Positions 21,857 through 32,974 of a stretch of DNA of 64,000 nt are shown piece by piece (position 1 is the first letter of the stretch; every line of letters begins with the position of its first letter). This stretch comes from Caprella mutica (Eukaryota > Arthropoda > Malacostraca > Amphipoda > Caprellidae), in contig CANNZV010001058.1 in the NCBI GenBank assembly GCA_947561585.1, positions 186,001 to 250,000 of the forward strand, written 5' to 3'. The position numbers were made by a program, and so were the translations under genes. The notes under the pieces are model-generated. The model searched no databases. It was not told the origin of the DNA and saw only the letters and a list, made by a program, of their open reading frames with translations.

Positions 21857-22842
21857 ATATCATCAGTAATTACAAGGCACTGCATATATTACCCACTGAT
21901 AATACACAATAGTAAAATTGTGTCAGTATTTGCGACAGACAGACATGCGTGTTTCAGATGTATAAATAGCTCAGGTGTTAATAATTCATGCCCTCAGGTT
22001 ATCCCCAATAAACTGTCCTGTATGAGCAATAAGAGGGTTTCTATTGATTAGATATATACACTATTTAAATATTCTTAAACGCGCATGTCTCTCAGATTAT
22101 ATTTAAATGTCATACATACAAATTTACATGAGAGAAAGTTATGGTGGGGCTAGTGAAGATTATCTGATATCAGCCAACCATAATATTCTATAATGAAGGA
22201 AAGATCAAATAAATCATATTTGAAATAATAGTTACTTCTCAATTTTGGCAGATATTCAATTTTGAAACTGTACTTAAATTCATACAATGGAATGTATTTA
22301 TAAAAAGAACATGAATTTATTTTTAAAAATTTTTTGATTACTATGCGAAAATAGAATATTCATTTTCAGTCAAAACTATGTTTTTAGACACTTGTTATAG
22401 GTATTAAACTAATCAATTAAATAAACATTATCAATAAAAAATAGCTAACAGATATAATAGCGTAAATAAAATCCATAATGCTAAAAAAATATATTAGTTA
22501 TTCATAGATACAAATACCGCTTAAATCAAAGAGGCAAATATAGATCACTAACGACTTTGGCCTTCAAATATCAAGAAGTGAATCATTTCTCGTGGTCTTT
22601 ATCCCACTACTGCATAAGGGTTAAATTCAGGCGATTTAAAGGGCAAGGAACAGCTGACTTCATAATTCAAAAGATGAGCTAGTTGCCAGGAAAACAAACG
22701 TGAATAAGAAGAAACAATTAGAAAAGAGCAGAATGAGAAGAAAATCAGGTAAAATAATTGCGAATACTTTAGATATAGGGTAGTAATTTGTAAAATTTAG
22801 TTAGTTTCTTCAGACGTTAACCACTTAATAATAATTTCTTAA
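21857..22842. other. Spacer, nothing recognised
   Basis: AT-rich with no tandem array and no exon I can support. The plus frame 21839-22051 overlaps the MITE edge and has no motif. Confidence 0.4.
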
Positions 22843-22905
22843 TAATTTTCAGGGTGATTTCGCACTACTCGGAAAGTGAGGTTTAACACAATTCATTAAA
22901 CTAAT
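22843..22905. repeat. Half copy of the CGGAAAG short-inverted-repeat family
   Basis: GTGATTTCGCACTACTCGGA followed by AAGTGAGGTTTAACAC resembles one arm of the palindromic element at 32869-32974 and a fragment near 33138-33200. Confidence 0.4.
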
Positions 22906-23092
22906 CTAACCTTAAAAATGTTCTCAATTAAGATCAATATTCTAAGCCGTAGTATATATAATACTCTAAGCCTATTAAAATCCCGTAGTATATATAAAAA
23001 AATATGTGACAAATTAAAAAAAAATAAAAAAATTCAATTTGCGAATATTTTACTTCTATAAAAAACAAGTTAACTAATACAAGTATACTCAC

Positions 23093-23180
23093 CAGTACAA
23101 GCCGAGAGTAGCAAACCAAGTAGTACCGGGTAGTTGGTAGATATCACAGCTTCTTTTCTATCCAAAACCGTTTTCGACAT
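23093..23180 (-). CDS. Possible first exon of an unidentified gene
   Basis: On the minus strand an ATG at 23180 opens MSKTVLDRKEAVISTNYPVL, continuing LGLLLSACT, and meets a good donor (G|GTGAGTATAC) at 23093/23092. The last eleven or so residues are hydrophobic (VLLGLLLSA), as in a membrane segment or signal anchor. I could not find a matching downstream exon in the repeat-rich DNA to the left, and I do not recognise the peptide. It may be a real first exon with a long intron, or chance. Confidence 0.25.
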
Positions 23181-23921
23181 TTTTGAAACCGTAGCAAAAT
23201 CACTAAAGCAGGAGGTTGAATTACACGAGGACTCGATGAGTTTTCGGTAGCAGAATCTGAACCGTATTTTCAGATCACACTTTCATATTTCACTTTTGTA
23301 GAATTGTTATAATGTATTAGTTGAGATATTAGAAGATTTGGTATAGTTGTGTTTCTTCGTTTTCATGTTTTGGAAGACACATTTGGTTACTTTTTAACTT
23401 CTAGCAGGTTTTAAGGCATCTAGGAAACCAAAATGAAAAAGTTCATATTGAAAGTTTTCTTTCGGATGTTTGGTTTTTAAATTCTTGATCCGTTTCAATA
23501 TATGAACTTATGGGTTACATAAAATGAAGTTCAACTGTCATTTTTTCAAATATTCAGCAACTGAACAGAGAGGTTAGTTTTTCCCTACTGTGGCCTCATG
23601 AACGAGTGCGAATCGCAAGAGCAAGAAGAGTCTATCGATGAAATAACTGTAGATTTAACTTAACGTGTTGAAACTGAACTGGAAGGAATCTGTTAAAGAG
23701 AAAACATTATTAGTTATAATTAATATCATAAGAGCATTTGTATGAGGATATAGTAAGTAAATCATAAATATAAACTTTATTAATTAATTTCGTTCTGTGT
23801 AAAGCAAATTTCGAATTAATGGAAATTGATTTTTCCGAAGTTTAGAGTAAAAAAACATCAATTAATCATCACAATAAATCTTTAAATTTTAAAATAAATC
23901 CATTTAGTGTCAAATGAATGG
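23181..23921. other. Spacer, nothing recognised
   Basis: If the exon at 23093-23180 is real, 23181-23330 would hold its upstream region. I see no TATA-like element I would commit to. The rest is AT-rich. Confidence 0.35.
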
Positions 23922-24132
23922 CACTATTTATTTATTTGTTATCTTTTTATTCGCATAATTCAAAAATTATTCAACCAAAGTGCCAGAAATTCAGTGGGAC
24001 GATTGGTCATTATCCAGGAATCATTTGGTTAAATTTTGGGAGTGATCGGGTTGGAGATCAGGGTCACGAAAAGGTCAAAATGAAAAAAATGTAACAGCGG
24101 CGAAGGCATGCACTCTGCAATTGCTCGTTCTA
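23922..24132 (+). repeat. CTTCGCAGATTG dispersed repeat, copy 3
   Basis: It includes TTATTCGCATAATTCAAAAA and GGGACGATTGGTCATTATCC. It ends at about 24092-24132 with GCGGCGAAGGTATGC-type sequence (here GGCGAAGGCATGCACTCTGC) followed by CTCGTTCTAGTT. Confidence 0.75.
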
Positions 24133-24784
24133 GTTTAATGTTGAAAAAAACATTAAAATTTTAATGTTTATTTAGATTAAGACAGTAGAATTTTGAAACA
24201 GTTAAAGAAACTAAATTCCTCAATGTTTGTATCATATTTATTCATATGGATTAATGAATTTCAGCTAGTCATGCAACAGAGAAAAAAATGAACTTTTATT
24301 CGCACGCAAGTCGTAGATATATAGTAGAGATATATGGTAGAGATAAATAGAGATATATGTACTATCAAAGAAAAGTGTCCGCATGATGTTAATTCCTATA
24401 ATCACAGTTGTTTTATTTCTTATTATTTTGAAATTTTACAAATTTATCGTCGTGTATTCAGACCAATTTTAAAATATCTACAAACATTACAATTAGTAAA
24501 ACTTTGTTTTTGAAAATGTGAAATTAGTAAAATGTCAAGAGTAAACAGTCAAAAATCATTACGGATAGCTACACTATTCTTTGACTATATTTAAAAAAAA
24601 GTTGAAATTGAAAATGGGCTTTAGGACCTCAATCATTTCTCATTGGTCATATCACTAAGTTCATCTTAAAATAAGGGACTGTGAGTTAAAAAAATATACT
24701 AAGAAATAAACAATAAGCATGTTCTGCTAAAGGAAAATAATCATTAATAAGTGTAGGATTACAAATTGTATCAAGTATTTTAAC
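24133..24784. other. AT-rich spacer
   Basis: A short imperfect repeat of GATATATGGTAGAGAT-like sequence lies at about 24315-24360. Nothing else recognised. Confidence 0.45.
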
Positions 24785-24786
24785 TA

Positions 24787-24982
24787 GGGTAAGTTACGAA
24801 TTATTGGTCAGTTTCAAATTTTAGGTCGTAAGAAAAAACTATGTAGCTAATAATAATAATTTTAATTGGTATCCATGATACCTGCAGATATGATGGATAC
24901 CAATTAAATGAAAAATACTGTTATATCGTTTTTTCTTATATGACCGAAGACGTGAAACTGACCGATAATTCGTAACTTACCC
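24787..24982. mobile_element. GGGTAAGTTACG-family MITE, best copy
   Basis: GGGTAAGTTACGAATTATTG at the left pairs with CGATAATTCGTAACTTACCC at the right, with TA on both sides. The centre is a second palindrome (TTGGTATCCATGATACC / GGATACCAATT). At 196 bp the whole element could fold as one hairpin. TA flanks fit Tc1/mariner-type MITEs. Confidence 0.9.
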
Positions 24983-24984
24983 TA

Positions 24985-25141
24985 GCAAAAAGTACAGGGC
25001 ATCGCTTCACTGTTTAATCAATGCGTGATTATGTACGTACATCTTGCGTCATATTTGGCACAAAAACAACAATAGCTCTCAAATAAAGTAACTAACACCT
25101 CTTTTTGCTTTTTCCTAGTTGATATGCTTGAAGATAATCAA
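24985..25141. other. Short spacer between two MITEs
   Basis: AT-rich, nothing recognised. Confidence 0.4.
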
Positions 25142-25143
25142 TA

Positions 25144-25313
25144 GGGTTGAGATAATATGCTTTTAAAATCATAGATCCTGAAAATATTACAGACGGATAG
25201 AATTAAACAGTATTGAATCATTCTAAACCAGCGGTATATAGTATTCGATTCCATTTAATTTCATCTATGATATTCTTAAGATCTGTGATTTTAAAGGCAT
25301 AATGTCACAACCC
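25144..25313. mobile_element. GGGTTGTGACAATATGC-family MITE, copy 1
   Basis: Left GGGTTGAGATAATATGCTTT pairs with right AAAGGCATAATGTCACAACC, with TA on both sides. The element is palindromic throughout. A second copy lies at 31774-31943. Confidence 0.85.
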
Positions 25314-25315
25314 TA

Positions 25316-26129
25316 ATTATTATTCATGTAGTGTCCAGGAATAATTAGAAATTAGTTCTCAAGATGTACAGTTAAATAAATGTATCCAATGATTTTTTTG
25401 ATAGTTTACTATTTTTTCTCTTCATTAATAAAAAGAAACTTTACTAATTATAATGCTTGTAAATAGTTTAAAATTGGTCCGAGTCTGTAAGATTGGAAAA
25501 TAATAGGATATCGGATAGCTAATTAATTTTAATTAATAAAAATTTCATATATCTATGAAATTAGTCTTTTTAGATTATCGCGACTATTACTGATAGGCGA
25601 TTGACGGACACTTAAACGAATGACATTTCACCGAATGACATTTGGCAGAAGGGACACTCGGCACAACTATTTTTATTTTGAACACAAAATAAATGGGAAA
25701 ATTTAAGTAATGGGAAAACATATAAGTATAAAAAAGTATTGATTAATGTCCTAATCATGTATATTTTATAATCAAACTACAAATTATAACATCATGTTTA
25801 GACATTTGTAACATTAATCAAAATAAAATAATTTTATAATTGCGCACGAATTTTCAAAATATATCAAATAATCATATTAAAATAATGGATGAATTTCTAA
25901 TCACAACAGCAAAAAATGTATCTATTAAATAGATTAATATTGACTGGAAGACTACAACTAGTATGAGAATAAGTATATAATTAACGTCATATACTAAATT
26001 TACACAGAAACTATGGTAATTTGACCCATCTAACTTTTTCCATCATAACTATAGGTACATTAATCGTATAAGTTTTATTTACTGCAGTTTTCTAACACAT
26101 GTTTATCAATTATACCATTACAGTACATA
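25316..26129. other. AT-rich spacer
   Basis: At about 25601-25665 a run of ACGAATGACATTTCACCGAA-like sequence (two to three imperfect units) recalls the outer minisatellites of the MULE-related elements. No gene recognised. Confidence 0.4.
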
Positions 26130-26655
26130 TTCGGGTAAGATCTGAATTATAGGACTAATCAACCTTTTCGATCATATAAGAAAATTATTTAGTATTATTA
26201 GTATAAACTAACTTTTACATAATTACCTTCGCAGATTGTGGGAGGTTATATTTTAGGTGGAATTTATTTTGTTATTTCATAACTTGAAAAGCTTTCAACA
26301 AAATTTCCTGGAATTTGGTGGGACGATTGTACATTTTCCAGGAATCATCTGGTAAAATTTTGAAAGCGCTACGGTCAAAGGTCAAGGTCAGTTATAACTC
26401 AAAAAAAATATTAAACTTAATTGCCTGAAATTTAGCAGGACGATTGGTTATTATCCAGGAACCATTTGATTAGATTTTGAAAGCGATACGGTTGAAGGTC
26501 AAGGTCATTCACAACCTATGGATTATTGGATGGCCAATTTCATTCATACGTAACGGCGATAGTATGCGCTCTACGTGGAGTGCACATTATCTAGTTTCTT
26601 ATATGTTAGAAAATGTCGAACCATCCGATAACTTGAAACTTACCCATAGTATTTC
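26130..26655. mobile_element. GGGTAAGTTACG-family MITE split by another repeat
   Basis: The left half (GGGTAAGATCTGAATTATAG, up to about 26200) and right half (AAAATGTCGAACC, then AACTTGAAACTTACCC, at about 26608-26650) belong to one MITE. It is interrupted by a CTTCGCAGATTG repeat at 26222-26602, so that repeat inserted after the MITE. Confidence 0.65.
26222..26602 (+). repeat. CTTCGCAGATTG dispersed repeat, copy 4 (most complete)
   Basis: It runs from ACCTTCGCAGATTGTGGGAG through two repeats of the GACGATTGG / TTATCCAGGAACCATTTG block. It ends with TAACGGCGATAGTATGCGCT, then CTACGTGGAGTGCACATTAT and CTAGTTT. Having both ends and sitting inside a MITE shows it moves as a unit of about 380 bp. 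No coding capacity and no terminal inverted repeat that I can see. Confidence 0.75.
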
Positions 26656-27066
26656 CTAAGAATTATAATCCCATAGGTCTCTAAAAAATATCTTAAAAAT
26701 GCCTTAAATTTGTAGAACTACGGTAATGTGGGGTCTACTATTTTATATATACATAATATGATCTATCACAGTTAACAGAAAACAAATTGATCAAGTTGAC
26801 CTCCCAAGTCACTGTACGACATTTCTATTTTATTGAATAGAAAAAACAATTAAGAAAGAGCAACGAACTTTATCTCGCATTATCCTATATTTCATTGGTA
26901 TTCTACCTAAAGTTTTTTAAGGTAATGGTATTTAGGTAACGGTATATTTAGCCCGTAATATGTTTACAGGCATTATTAAGATTTTGAATTATTCAGAGGT
27001 ATTTTGGTATTTTTATTCGCTTGGAATTCAGAGGGTAGAAGAAAAATCACAAGAATAACTCATAGC
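26656..27066. other. AT-rich spacer
   Basis: No feature recognised. Confidence 0.4.
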
Positions 27067-27644
27067 TAAAGGTCCTTTCCATGCTCCGACAAAAAAAGAT
27101 TTTATTACATAATATTATAGAATTAAGATCTGCTATCATTAATCTGCAAACCGCATAAAACTCAGTTCAGTATATTTTTTATAAGTTTTTAAAGTTTTTA
27201 ATACTCTACGGGTAAAAATTGTACGAATCACTATCCTGACGCTGAAGAAAAAGATCGTACACTCTTTGTTTTGATTTCCAATTGTAATTATATAAACAAA
27301 CCTGCATGTTCGGCCCCCGTTTAAGATTTGAATTGTTTCCCGAAGTATATAAACGTTTCTATAATAAGTTTATCTAATTTTAAACCTTTGTTGGAATATC
27401 TAATAAGGGATTCAATATACCTACGTAGACGACATTCAAAACAAACTGTGTAGGTACATTCTTTTTCTTTAGACTGAATACTTGCAAAGAGCTTGGGTAG
27501 TGAAACGGTTATTGTGGGTTTTGATTATATAAAATATTTAAATGAATTAAATCTTTGCTATCAAATTTCATGAGGTTTACAGCAAAATGATAAGAAATAT
27601 TAGACTCATTGATTAAAAAATAATTGATCGGAGGAGACCTTTAA
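27067..27644. mobile_element. AGGTCC foldback element
   Basis: It starts AAAGGTCCTTTCCATGCTCC and ends GATCGGAGGAGACCTTTAA, with the same internal blocks as 13459-14057. The TTAA at the right edge is intact; the left reads CTAA. Confidence 0.85.
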
Positions 27645-27665
27645 ATTAGCTATATACTGTAATCG

Positions 27666-28552
27666 GTGATAGGAAAATTCGTCCACTGAAAATTCGTCAG
27701 TTTTATCAAATAAGGAATAGAAAGAAAGACACTATTGAGTGTTAACAATATATGCAAGAGATATAATATAATTACAAAATTGAAAAAAATTAATCAAATA
27801 AATAAATTGAATAGCTGGACTTTTTCAGCAATGTAAAACATAGGCAATTGTTAAAAAAATTATGTTTCATTAGGAGTGTATTGCAATACTAGCTATATTT
27901 GTTCGTCAATATCTCGATATTTTGGCCTTTCATGCTGTGTGTCACCTCTCTTTGTTTGACTTCTTTTAGTTTGGGTTAACTCTCCTTCCTTCACTTTTGC
28001 ACGATGAATTTCCAAATATTAGGATGCTCTTTCTTGAACATTCCAAAATTCAACTGGATGTAACTGGCTTTCGCGTTGGTTTCGTCTTCTCCGTTTTGTT
28101 CCAATGTACCTAGCTTCAAAGTAGTTAAACTCATTGGCACCTCGTATAAATTTTCATTAACGCCAAAAACATCTTCAGGTGTTAAGAACGCTAAGGCACC
28201 AAACATTTTATCTTAAATTAAATTTATGAAATTATTATTTCTATAAAGATTAATGGTTTCATTAAACAATCATGAATTGCGCATTACAACAAACTAAATG
28301 GATACAACAAAGTACATTGACTAATAATTGACTATGTACTAGCACCTACAAACATTAAACTACTTTATTATATCAAAACATTCATCATAACAGTTTGTTT
28401 CATTTAAATTAATTATTTTGTGTTTAATGGACGAATTTTCCGAGGACGAATTTTCCGTGGACGAATTTTCCGTGGACGAATTTTCCGTGGACGAATTTTC
28501 CGTGGATGAATTTTCCGAGGACGAATTTTCCAAGGACGATTTTTCCGGTCAC
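27666..28552 (-). mobile_element. Non-autonomous MULE-related element B
   Basis: It is an inverted near-copy of the element at 6089-6900, with both outer arrays better kept. It starts GTGATAGGAAAATTCGTCC and ends GACGATTTTTCCGGTCAC after about seven 15-bp units (GACGAATTTTCCGTG). The flanks ATACTGTAATC and TACATGTAATC are a possible imperfect target duplication of 9-11 bp, the size range known for MULE elements. Confidence 0.8.
27991..28206 (-). pseudogene. Broken MULE transposase fragment (71 codons)
   Basis: It has the same peptide as the fragment at 6435-6653 with three changes (S/F, K/E and loss of one F), and it ends at the same TGA after IWKFIVQK. The following sequence again continues in another frame with KEGELTQTK. 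The shared lesion in copies more than 21 kb apart shows the broken form was itself mobilised, so transposase must have come from elsewhere. Confidence 0.6.
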
Positions 28553-28762
28553 TACATGTAATCACAATGCAGAGATAAATTTGAAATGGTTTGCAGTTTT
28601 ATAATCAGTAGCTAACCTTAGTTCTAACGAATAGAGAAAATGGAATCATCTTTGAGCTTACCATAATTTTTTCTAAATAAAATAAAAGTCTTACTAAAAT
28701 CTGTAATTATTTATTACATAGGTATTAATTATTCTTAAATGTATACAAATTAACTAATCTTA
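28553..28762. other. Spacer with a foldback-family trace
   Basis: GGTTTGCAGTTTTATAATCA and CCTTAGTTCTAACGAATAG at 28590-28640 match the inner part of the relic at about 14205-14290. Otherwise AT-rich. Confidence 0.4.
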
Positions 28763-28765
28763 TTT

Positions 28766-29052
28766 AGGGTAATTTCTGAATTATCAAACGGTTTCTCATT
28801 TTCAATTATACTAGATAAAAAAATATAATTTAACATTTTTAACTCGTTATTTTAATTAGTATCTATGATACCTGTATTCAGCAGGTATCATCCATACCAA
28901 TCAAAATAAAAGTTAAATTTTTATTACCTAGTTAATCATTATGCACTTATTATGTAGGTATACTAATTAAAATAATGAGTTGAAATGTTAAAAAAATTCC
29001 CTTAAATGATCGAAAATGTAAAAATGTCCGATAACACGGAACTCACCCTAAT
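28766..29052. mobile_element. GGGTAAGTTACG-family MITE, long diverged copy
   Basis: Left GGGTAATTTCTGAATTATC and right GATAACACGGAACTCACCC are flanked by TA. The centre holds an enlarged palindrome (TATCTATGATACCTG / GCAGGTATCATCC). Longer than the family by about 90 bases. Confidence 0.7.
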
Positions 29053-29227
29053 TACAAAATGCAGTGTCGATAATTAACTAAATACCCTGCAATTAGTTGA
29101 GCCAAATTACTTCATTTTATCGTATTCTAGGATGTGGCTGCAACCATTGTACCACTGTCAAATAAATCCAATTTAGTTCGTGATAGCTAACTTAAAAAAA
29201 ATAACGACTAGGTATAGCAGCACGTAA

Positions 29228-29396
29228 ATAGGGTAAATTACGATTTATCGGTCAGTTTCACATCTTCGACCATATGAGAAAAAACTATACATTGAAATCA
29301 ATTAAAATAAAAAAAATAAGTAACAATAATTGTGATATCTTTCTTTCTTATATGACCGAAGATGTAAAACTGACCTATAATTCGTAATTTACCCTA
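29228..29396. mobile_element. GGGTAAGTTACG-family MITE
   Basis: Left GGGTAAATTACGATTTATCG and right CTATAATTCGTAATTTACCC are a strong inverted pair with TA flanks. Confidence 0.88.
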
Positions 29397-31028
29397 TTCT
29401 ATTTATCTAGTACCTAATACAGATTCGATAAAATCATAAAAACAGTAACGAATTATGTTTCAAAGGTCCGTGCTTCGTTTTAATGGTTTATTACGGATAA
29501 TCAGTAGCTATTCCTTTTCACTGACTTACTAATTTATGAATTATTGCTAGATGTAATATATACTAGGTAGCAGTGCACTTAATTTTGTACGGAGTTAAAC
29601 ATGGCAACGAAACCGTTAACTATCTTTTTAATCGTTAATTATCTTAGGTAGGTATTTTTAATCAACGGAATGTCACGTTTAAATAATAAAAACCTACCTA
29701 CCTGTCTGCTATATAATTCTATTAATTTTTATACTATTAACAGATAAAACTCACCAACTATTGCGGATTAAAAGGTAAAATATCCTGGTGGCAAATGATT
29801 ATTAAAATGCGAAAAGAAAGACAGCGAGTGAGAGAGGAAGAGTATCGACACACACCAACCTGACCTCACCACAGCCAAACCTAAACTGAAAATCCTAGGT
29901 CTGAAATCTGATTATCTGAATCATTAATTCATTATCATAGTTATAATATAATATCAATAAATATCAGTTAACTATATTATAAAATAGACATCAATATCAT
30001 AATATATAATAAATAGGTCTGAATTTCTAAATCATTAATTTATTATCATAGTCATATTATATAAACATAATAATAATATCAAATACCAATAGAGCTATAT
30101 TATAGAAATAGATATCAATATCACATTTAGTATAATTAATACTCTTGATTGTGTATATTTGTGCAATTAATGTTTTATTTAAGAATTGCCCATATTAATA
30201 TTCTGGAATTCAAGTACGTTTTTATAACGAATTAGTTTTAACAGAATTAATATTTCATTTTATTTGAAATCCTAACTTTATTTTTTTCCTACCGTAATCG
30301 AGTTTATAAAAGATATAATTTTCTTTATTTATTGAACAGAAGCACGTGCAGAAATAATTGATTTAATTTGATTAGGTATTTATGGTATAAAATAAATAAT
30401 TTTCCCATTTAAGATTTTCTCAATGTCGAAAACCATTATACAATTTTTATAAAAAAAAAGTTTTCATAAATTTTCCTTCATGAATTTTTTTTGCTTGATA
30501 ATAAATAAAAGGAAAATAATGGACATTTAATATAATAATCACAATATTTATTTGTTGCTCTACAACATTTAACAATGTAATGGATAATAGAAAAGTTATT
30601 TATAGGGTGATTTCAACTTACATTCATTGATAACTTAAAAATAACAACACAAGTGCATGTATGAAAGAGGTAGCGCAGGGTGGGGTGAAAATTGCGCAAT
30701 GTACCGAAATTGCGAATCAAAAATTTTTTTTTTTGATTTTCCAATAAATTTGAAAAAAAAAAATTAAAAAGATGTTAAGTATTTTTATTAAGTTATATAA
30801 AAAAATACTACTGAAACTTTATTTATGTGCAATTTTCGTCCCACCGTACGCTAAAAAGATATTAATGATATAATGAAGTGTTCCTATGTATATTTAACAA
30901 TGAAATAATAATGTGTGCGATGTATGATGTATAGTGAAAATTATTTCAAATGAATTAGCTATTAAACCTGGAACCCAAAACTTTTTCATTACTGAAAAAA
31001 ATTAAAGTATAAACAATGAAAAATTAGG
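29397..31028. other. AT-rich spacer, longest plain stretch left of the gene
   Basis: I checked both strands and saw no exon with splice signals, no long array and no paired transposon ends. Locally duplicated text (TCTGAAT...ATCATTAATT...TTATCATAGT) at about 29915-30075 suggests a diverged direct repeat of about 105 bases. Confidence 0.45.
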
Positions 31029-31030
31029 TA

Positions 31031-31235
31031 CAGTAGAACTCCTCTATAGTGAATTTACAGTACTGAGTAAGGAACTACCCCGTATAGTGAGCAAATTTCA
31101 TTTAGTCTGCCATGAAATGGCTATCAGTTTTCTAGAACTGATGGCCATTCAGGCAGACTGAAGAAAATTTGTTCACTATACGGAGTAGCTAGTTCTCTTA
31201 CTCATGACTACATTCACTATAGAGGAGTTCTACTG
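31031..31235. mobile_element. CAGTAG-family MITE, best copy
   Basis: It begins CAGTAGAACTCCTCTATAGT and ends in the exact inverse ACTATAGAGGAGTTCTACTG, with TA on both sides. At 205 bp it is nearly palindromic throughout, with the axis at TTTTCTAGAACTGATGG. Terminal CAGTAGAAC and TA duplication resemble pogo/Tigger-type elements; this is inference from the ends only. Confidence 0.92.
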
Positions 31236-31380
31236 TATAGGGAAAGGTTTCAATTACCAGATACTATTCAAATACCGAAATAAAAAATAAATAGGTTATT
31301 CCTAATTTTTTTTCTTAAATTTAGAGAACAGTGTTTTTCTCCACAATGAATAAATTTAAATACGTTTATATTTAATAATA

Positions 31381-31542
31381 AGGTAAGTTACGAATTATAG
31401 GTCAGTTAAACATTTTCCGTCATATAAAAAAAAAACAATATAAAAATAAATATTATTACACAGTGCTATCTAATAAATTTTATATTATTTTTTTTTATAT
31501 GCCCGAAGATGTAGTACTGACCGTTAATTCGTAACTTACCCT
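31381..31542. mobile_element. GGGTAAGTTACG-family MITE
   Basis: Left AGGTAAGTTACGAATTATAG and right GTTAATTCGTAACTTACCC are an inverted pair. Internal TTTTTTTTATATG stretches separate the arms. Confidence 0.85.
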
Positions 31543-31773
31543 ACCTATTTAAATTCCCGTCTGGTAATTCTTCCTTAACCCTATATAAGGTTTCTAATAC
31601 ACTGTTATCCTATAAACTTAACATAGCTACTAATAATAATTGTCTTTTATGAATCATACTAAGAGAGAACCCGTTTCACATAAATTAAACAAGTAAAAAA
31701 AAATATAAATGATCTAATTACGAAAAAATCCTTCCATCAAATCAACCCAAAGAGTAAATAGTTCACTAATGAT

Positions 31774-31943
31774 TGAGGTTGTAACAATATGCTTTTAAAT
31801 TCATAGAACTCAAGAATATCATATACGAAATGGTATCAAATACTATATAACTACTACTGGTTTAGAACGATTCAATTCTCTCCGTCTGTAATATTTTCAG
31901 GATCTATGATTTTAAAAGCATATTGTCACAAGTTCACAACCCT
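31774..31943. mobile_element. GGGTTGTGACAATATGC-family MITE, copy 2
   Basis: It is the reverse-oriented relative of 25144-25313, sharing TAATATTTTCAGGATCTATG and GGTTTAGAACGATTC. The right end carries a short extra ACAAGTTC insertion. Confidence 0.82.
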
Positions 31944-32034
31944 AACTATAACATTCAATCCTTCACTGTTTATGCCCAAAATTTGTATCAAAGGTTTCTT
32001 CATTTTACTAATTTATGTAATTAAACATAAATAC

Positions 32035-32215
32035 AATAAACGGACCGTTCCACATTTTCGATCCTATGTGTAAAATTATATTTATTTAAATTTTAATTGG
32101 TAGCTATCCATGATACTAATTAAAATAAAAGTAAAATAATAATATTAAATATATGTTACCTAGCTATATGACCGAAAATATTCAACAATCTGTAAATTCA
32201 GAATTTACCATAGCT
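32035..32215. mobile_element. GGGTAAGTTACG-family MITE, decayed
   Basis: Inner parts match (GTTCCACATTTTCGATC at left; GACCGAAAATATTCAAC and CAGAATTTACC at right), while the outer left end is lost. Confidence 0.45.
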
Positions 32216-32296
32216 GGAACTTAATCAGAAAATACTATTAAAATAATCTCCCAAAAAAAATATTTTAACTTTGATCTTTACGAGCCAACGCAGACT

Positions 32297-32425
32297 GATT
32301 AAAATAGTGTACAGTAAATAACCACCACACGTTGTAAATAAGGTGTACAGTGAAGGGTTTAAAACAACCATCACACGTTGTAAATAAGGTGTACAGTGAA
32401 GGGTTAAAAGCAACCATCAATTTAT
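32297..32425. repeat. 46-bp tandem repeat, about 2.5 units
   Basis: Units contain CCATCACACGTTGTAAATAA followed by GGTGTACAGTGAAGGGTT. It is also open on the minus strand; I do not regard that as coding. Confidence 0.85.
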
Positions 32426-32868
32426 GTAAATAATGAACTATAGCTACAGCTAATTATCAAATATTTCTTCACAGTAGCTACAAATATTGATCTGAATATA
32501 TAGTTTAAGAAAAATTAAGCATTTTAAAAGTACAATAAATAGTAAATTTTAAATCTGTATTATTGCCTACTTTTGAAAAAAACATTCCAGTAAATATTGT
32601 CTACTAATTTTTATCAATCAGAACACAAAACAATAGGAGTTCATCTAAAAAGTGATAGCTAATTGAAGGCACAGCGCCATCACGCGAGAAGTAACAACAT
32701 CCTTCAAAACATGAAGAATTTTATCATAATTTAAATATAGACTTGTAAATATTGTTAGTTTGAAACTATTTTCCATTTAAATCAAAAATAATTATTTTAC
32801 AGAAGAGAAAAATTTCTTCAGAAAAAAATATCAAGACGTTGCTATAGCTACGTAATGAGGCTCACCGT
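32426..32868. other. AT-rich spacer
   Basis: Nothing recognised. Confidence 0.4.
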
Positions 32869-32974
32869 AGTCGGAAAGCGAGTGTTAACAAGGTCATGAT
32901 TTGGTCAATCTGTAATTTGTAAAGGTCAGATTGGTTCACGATGTTGATTCCCATTTTCCGACTCCTGTGAGTGT
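32869..32974. mobile_element. Small CGGAAAG-family palindromic element
   Basis: Left CTCACCGTAGTCGGAAAGCG pairs with right ATTTTCCGACTCCTGTGAG. A related arm is seen at 22843-22905. About 106 bp with no coding capacity. Confidence 0.6.
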
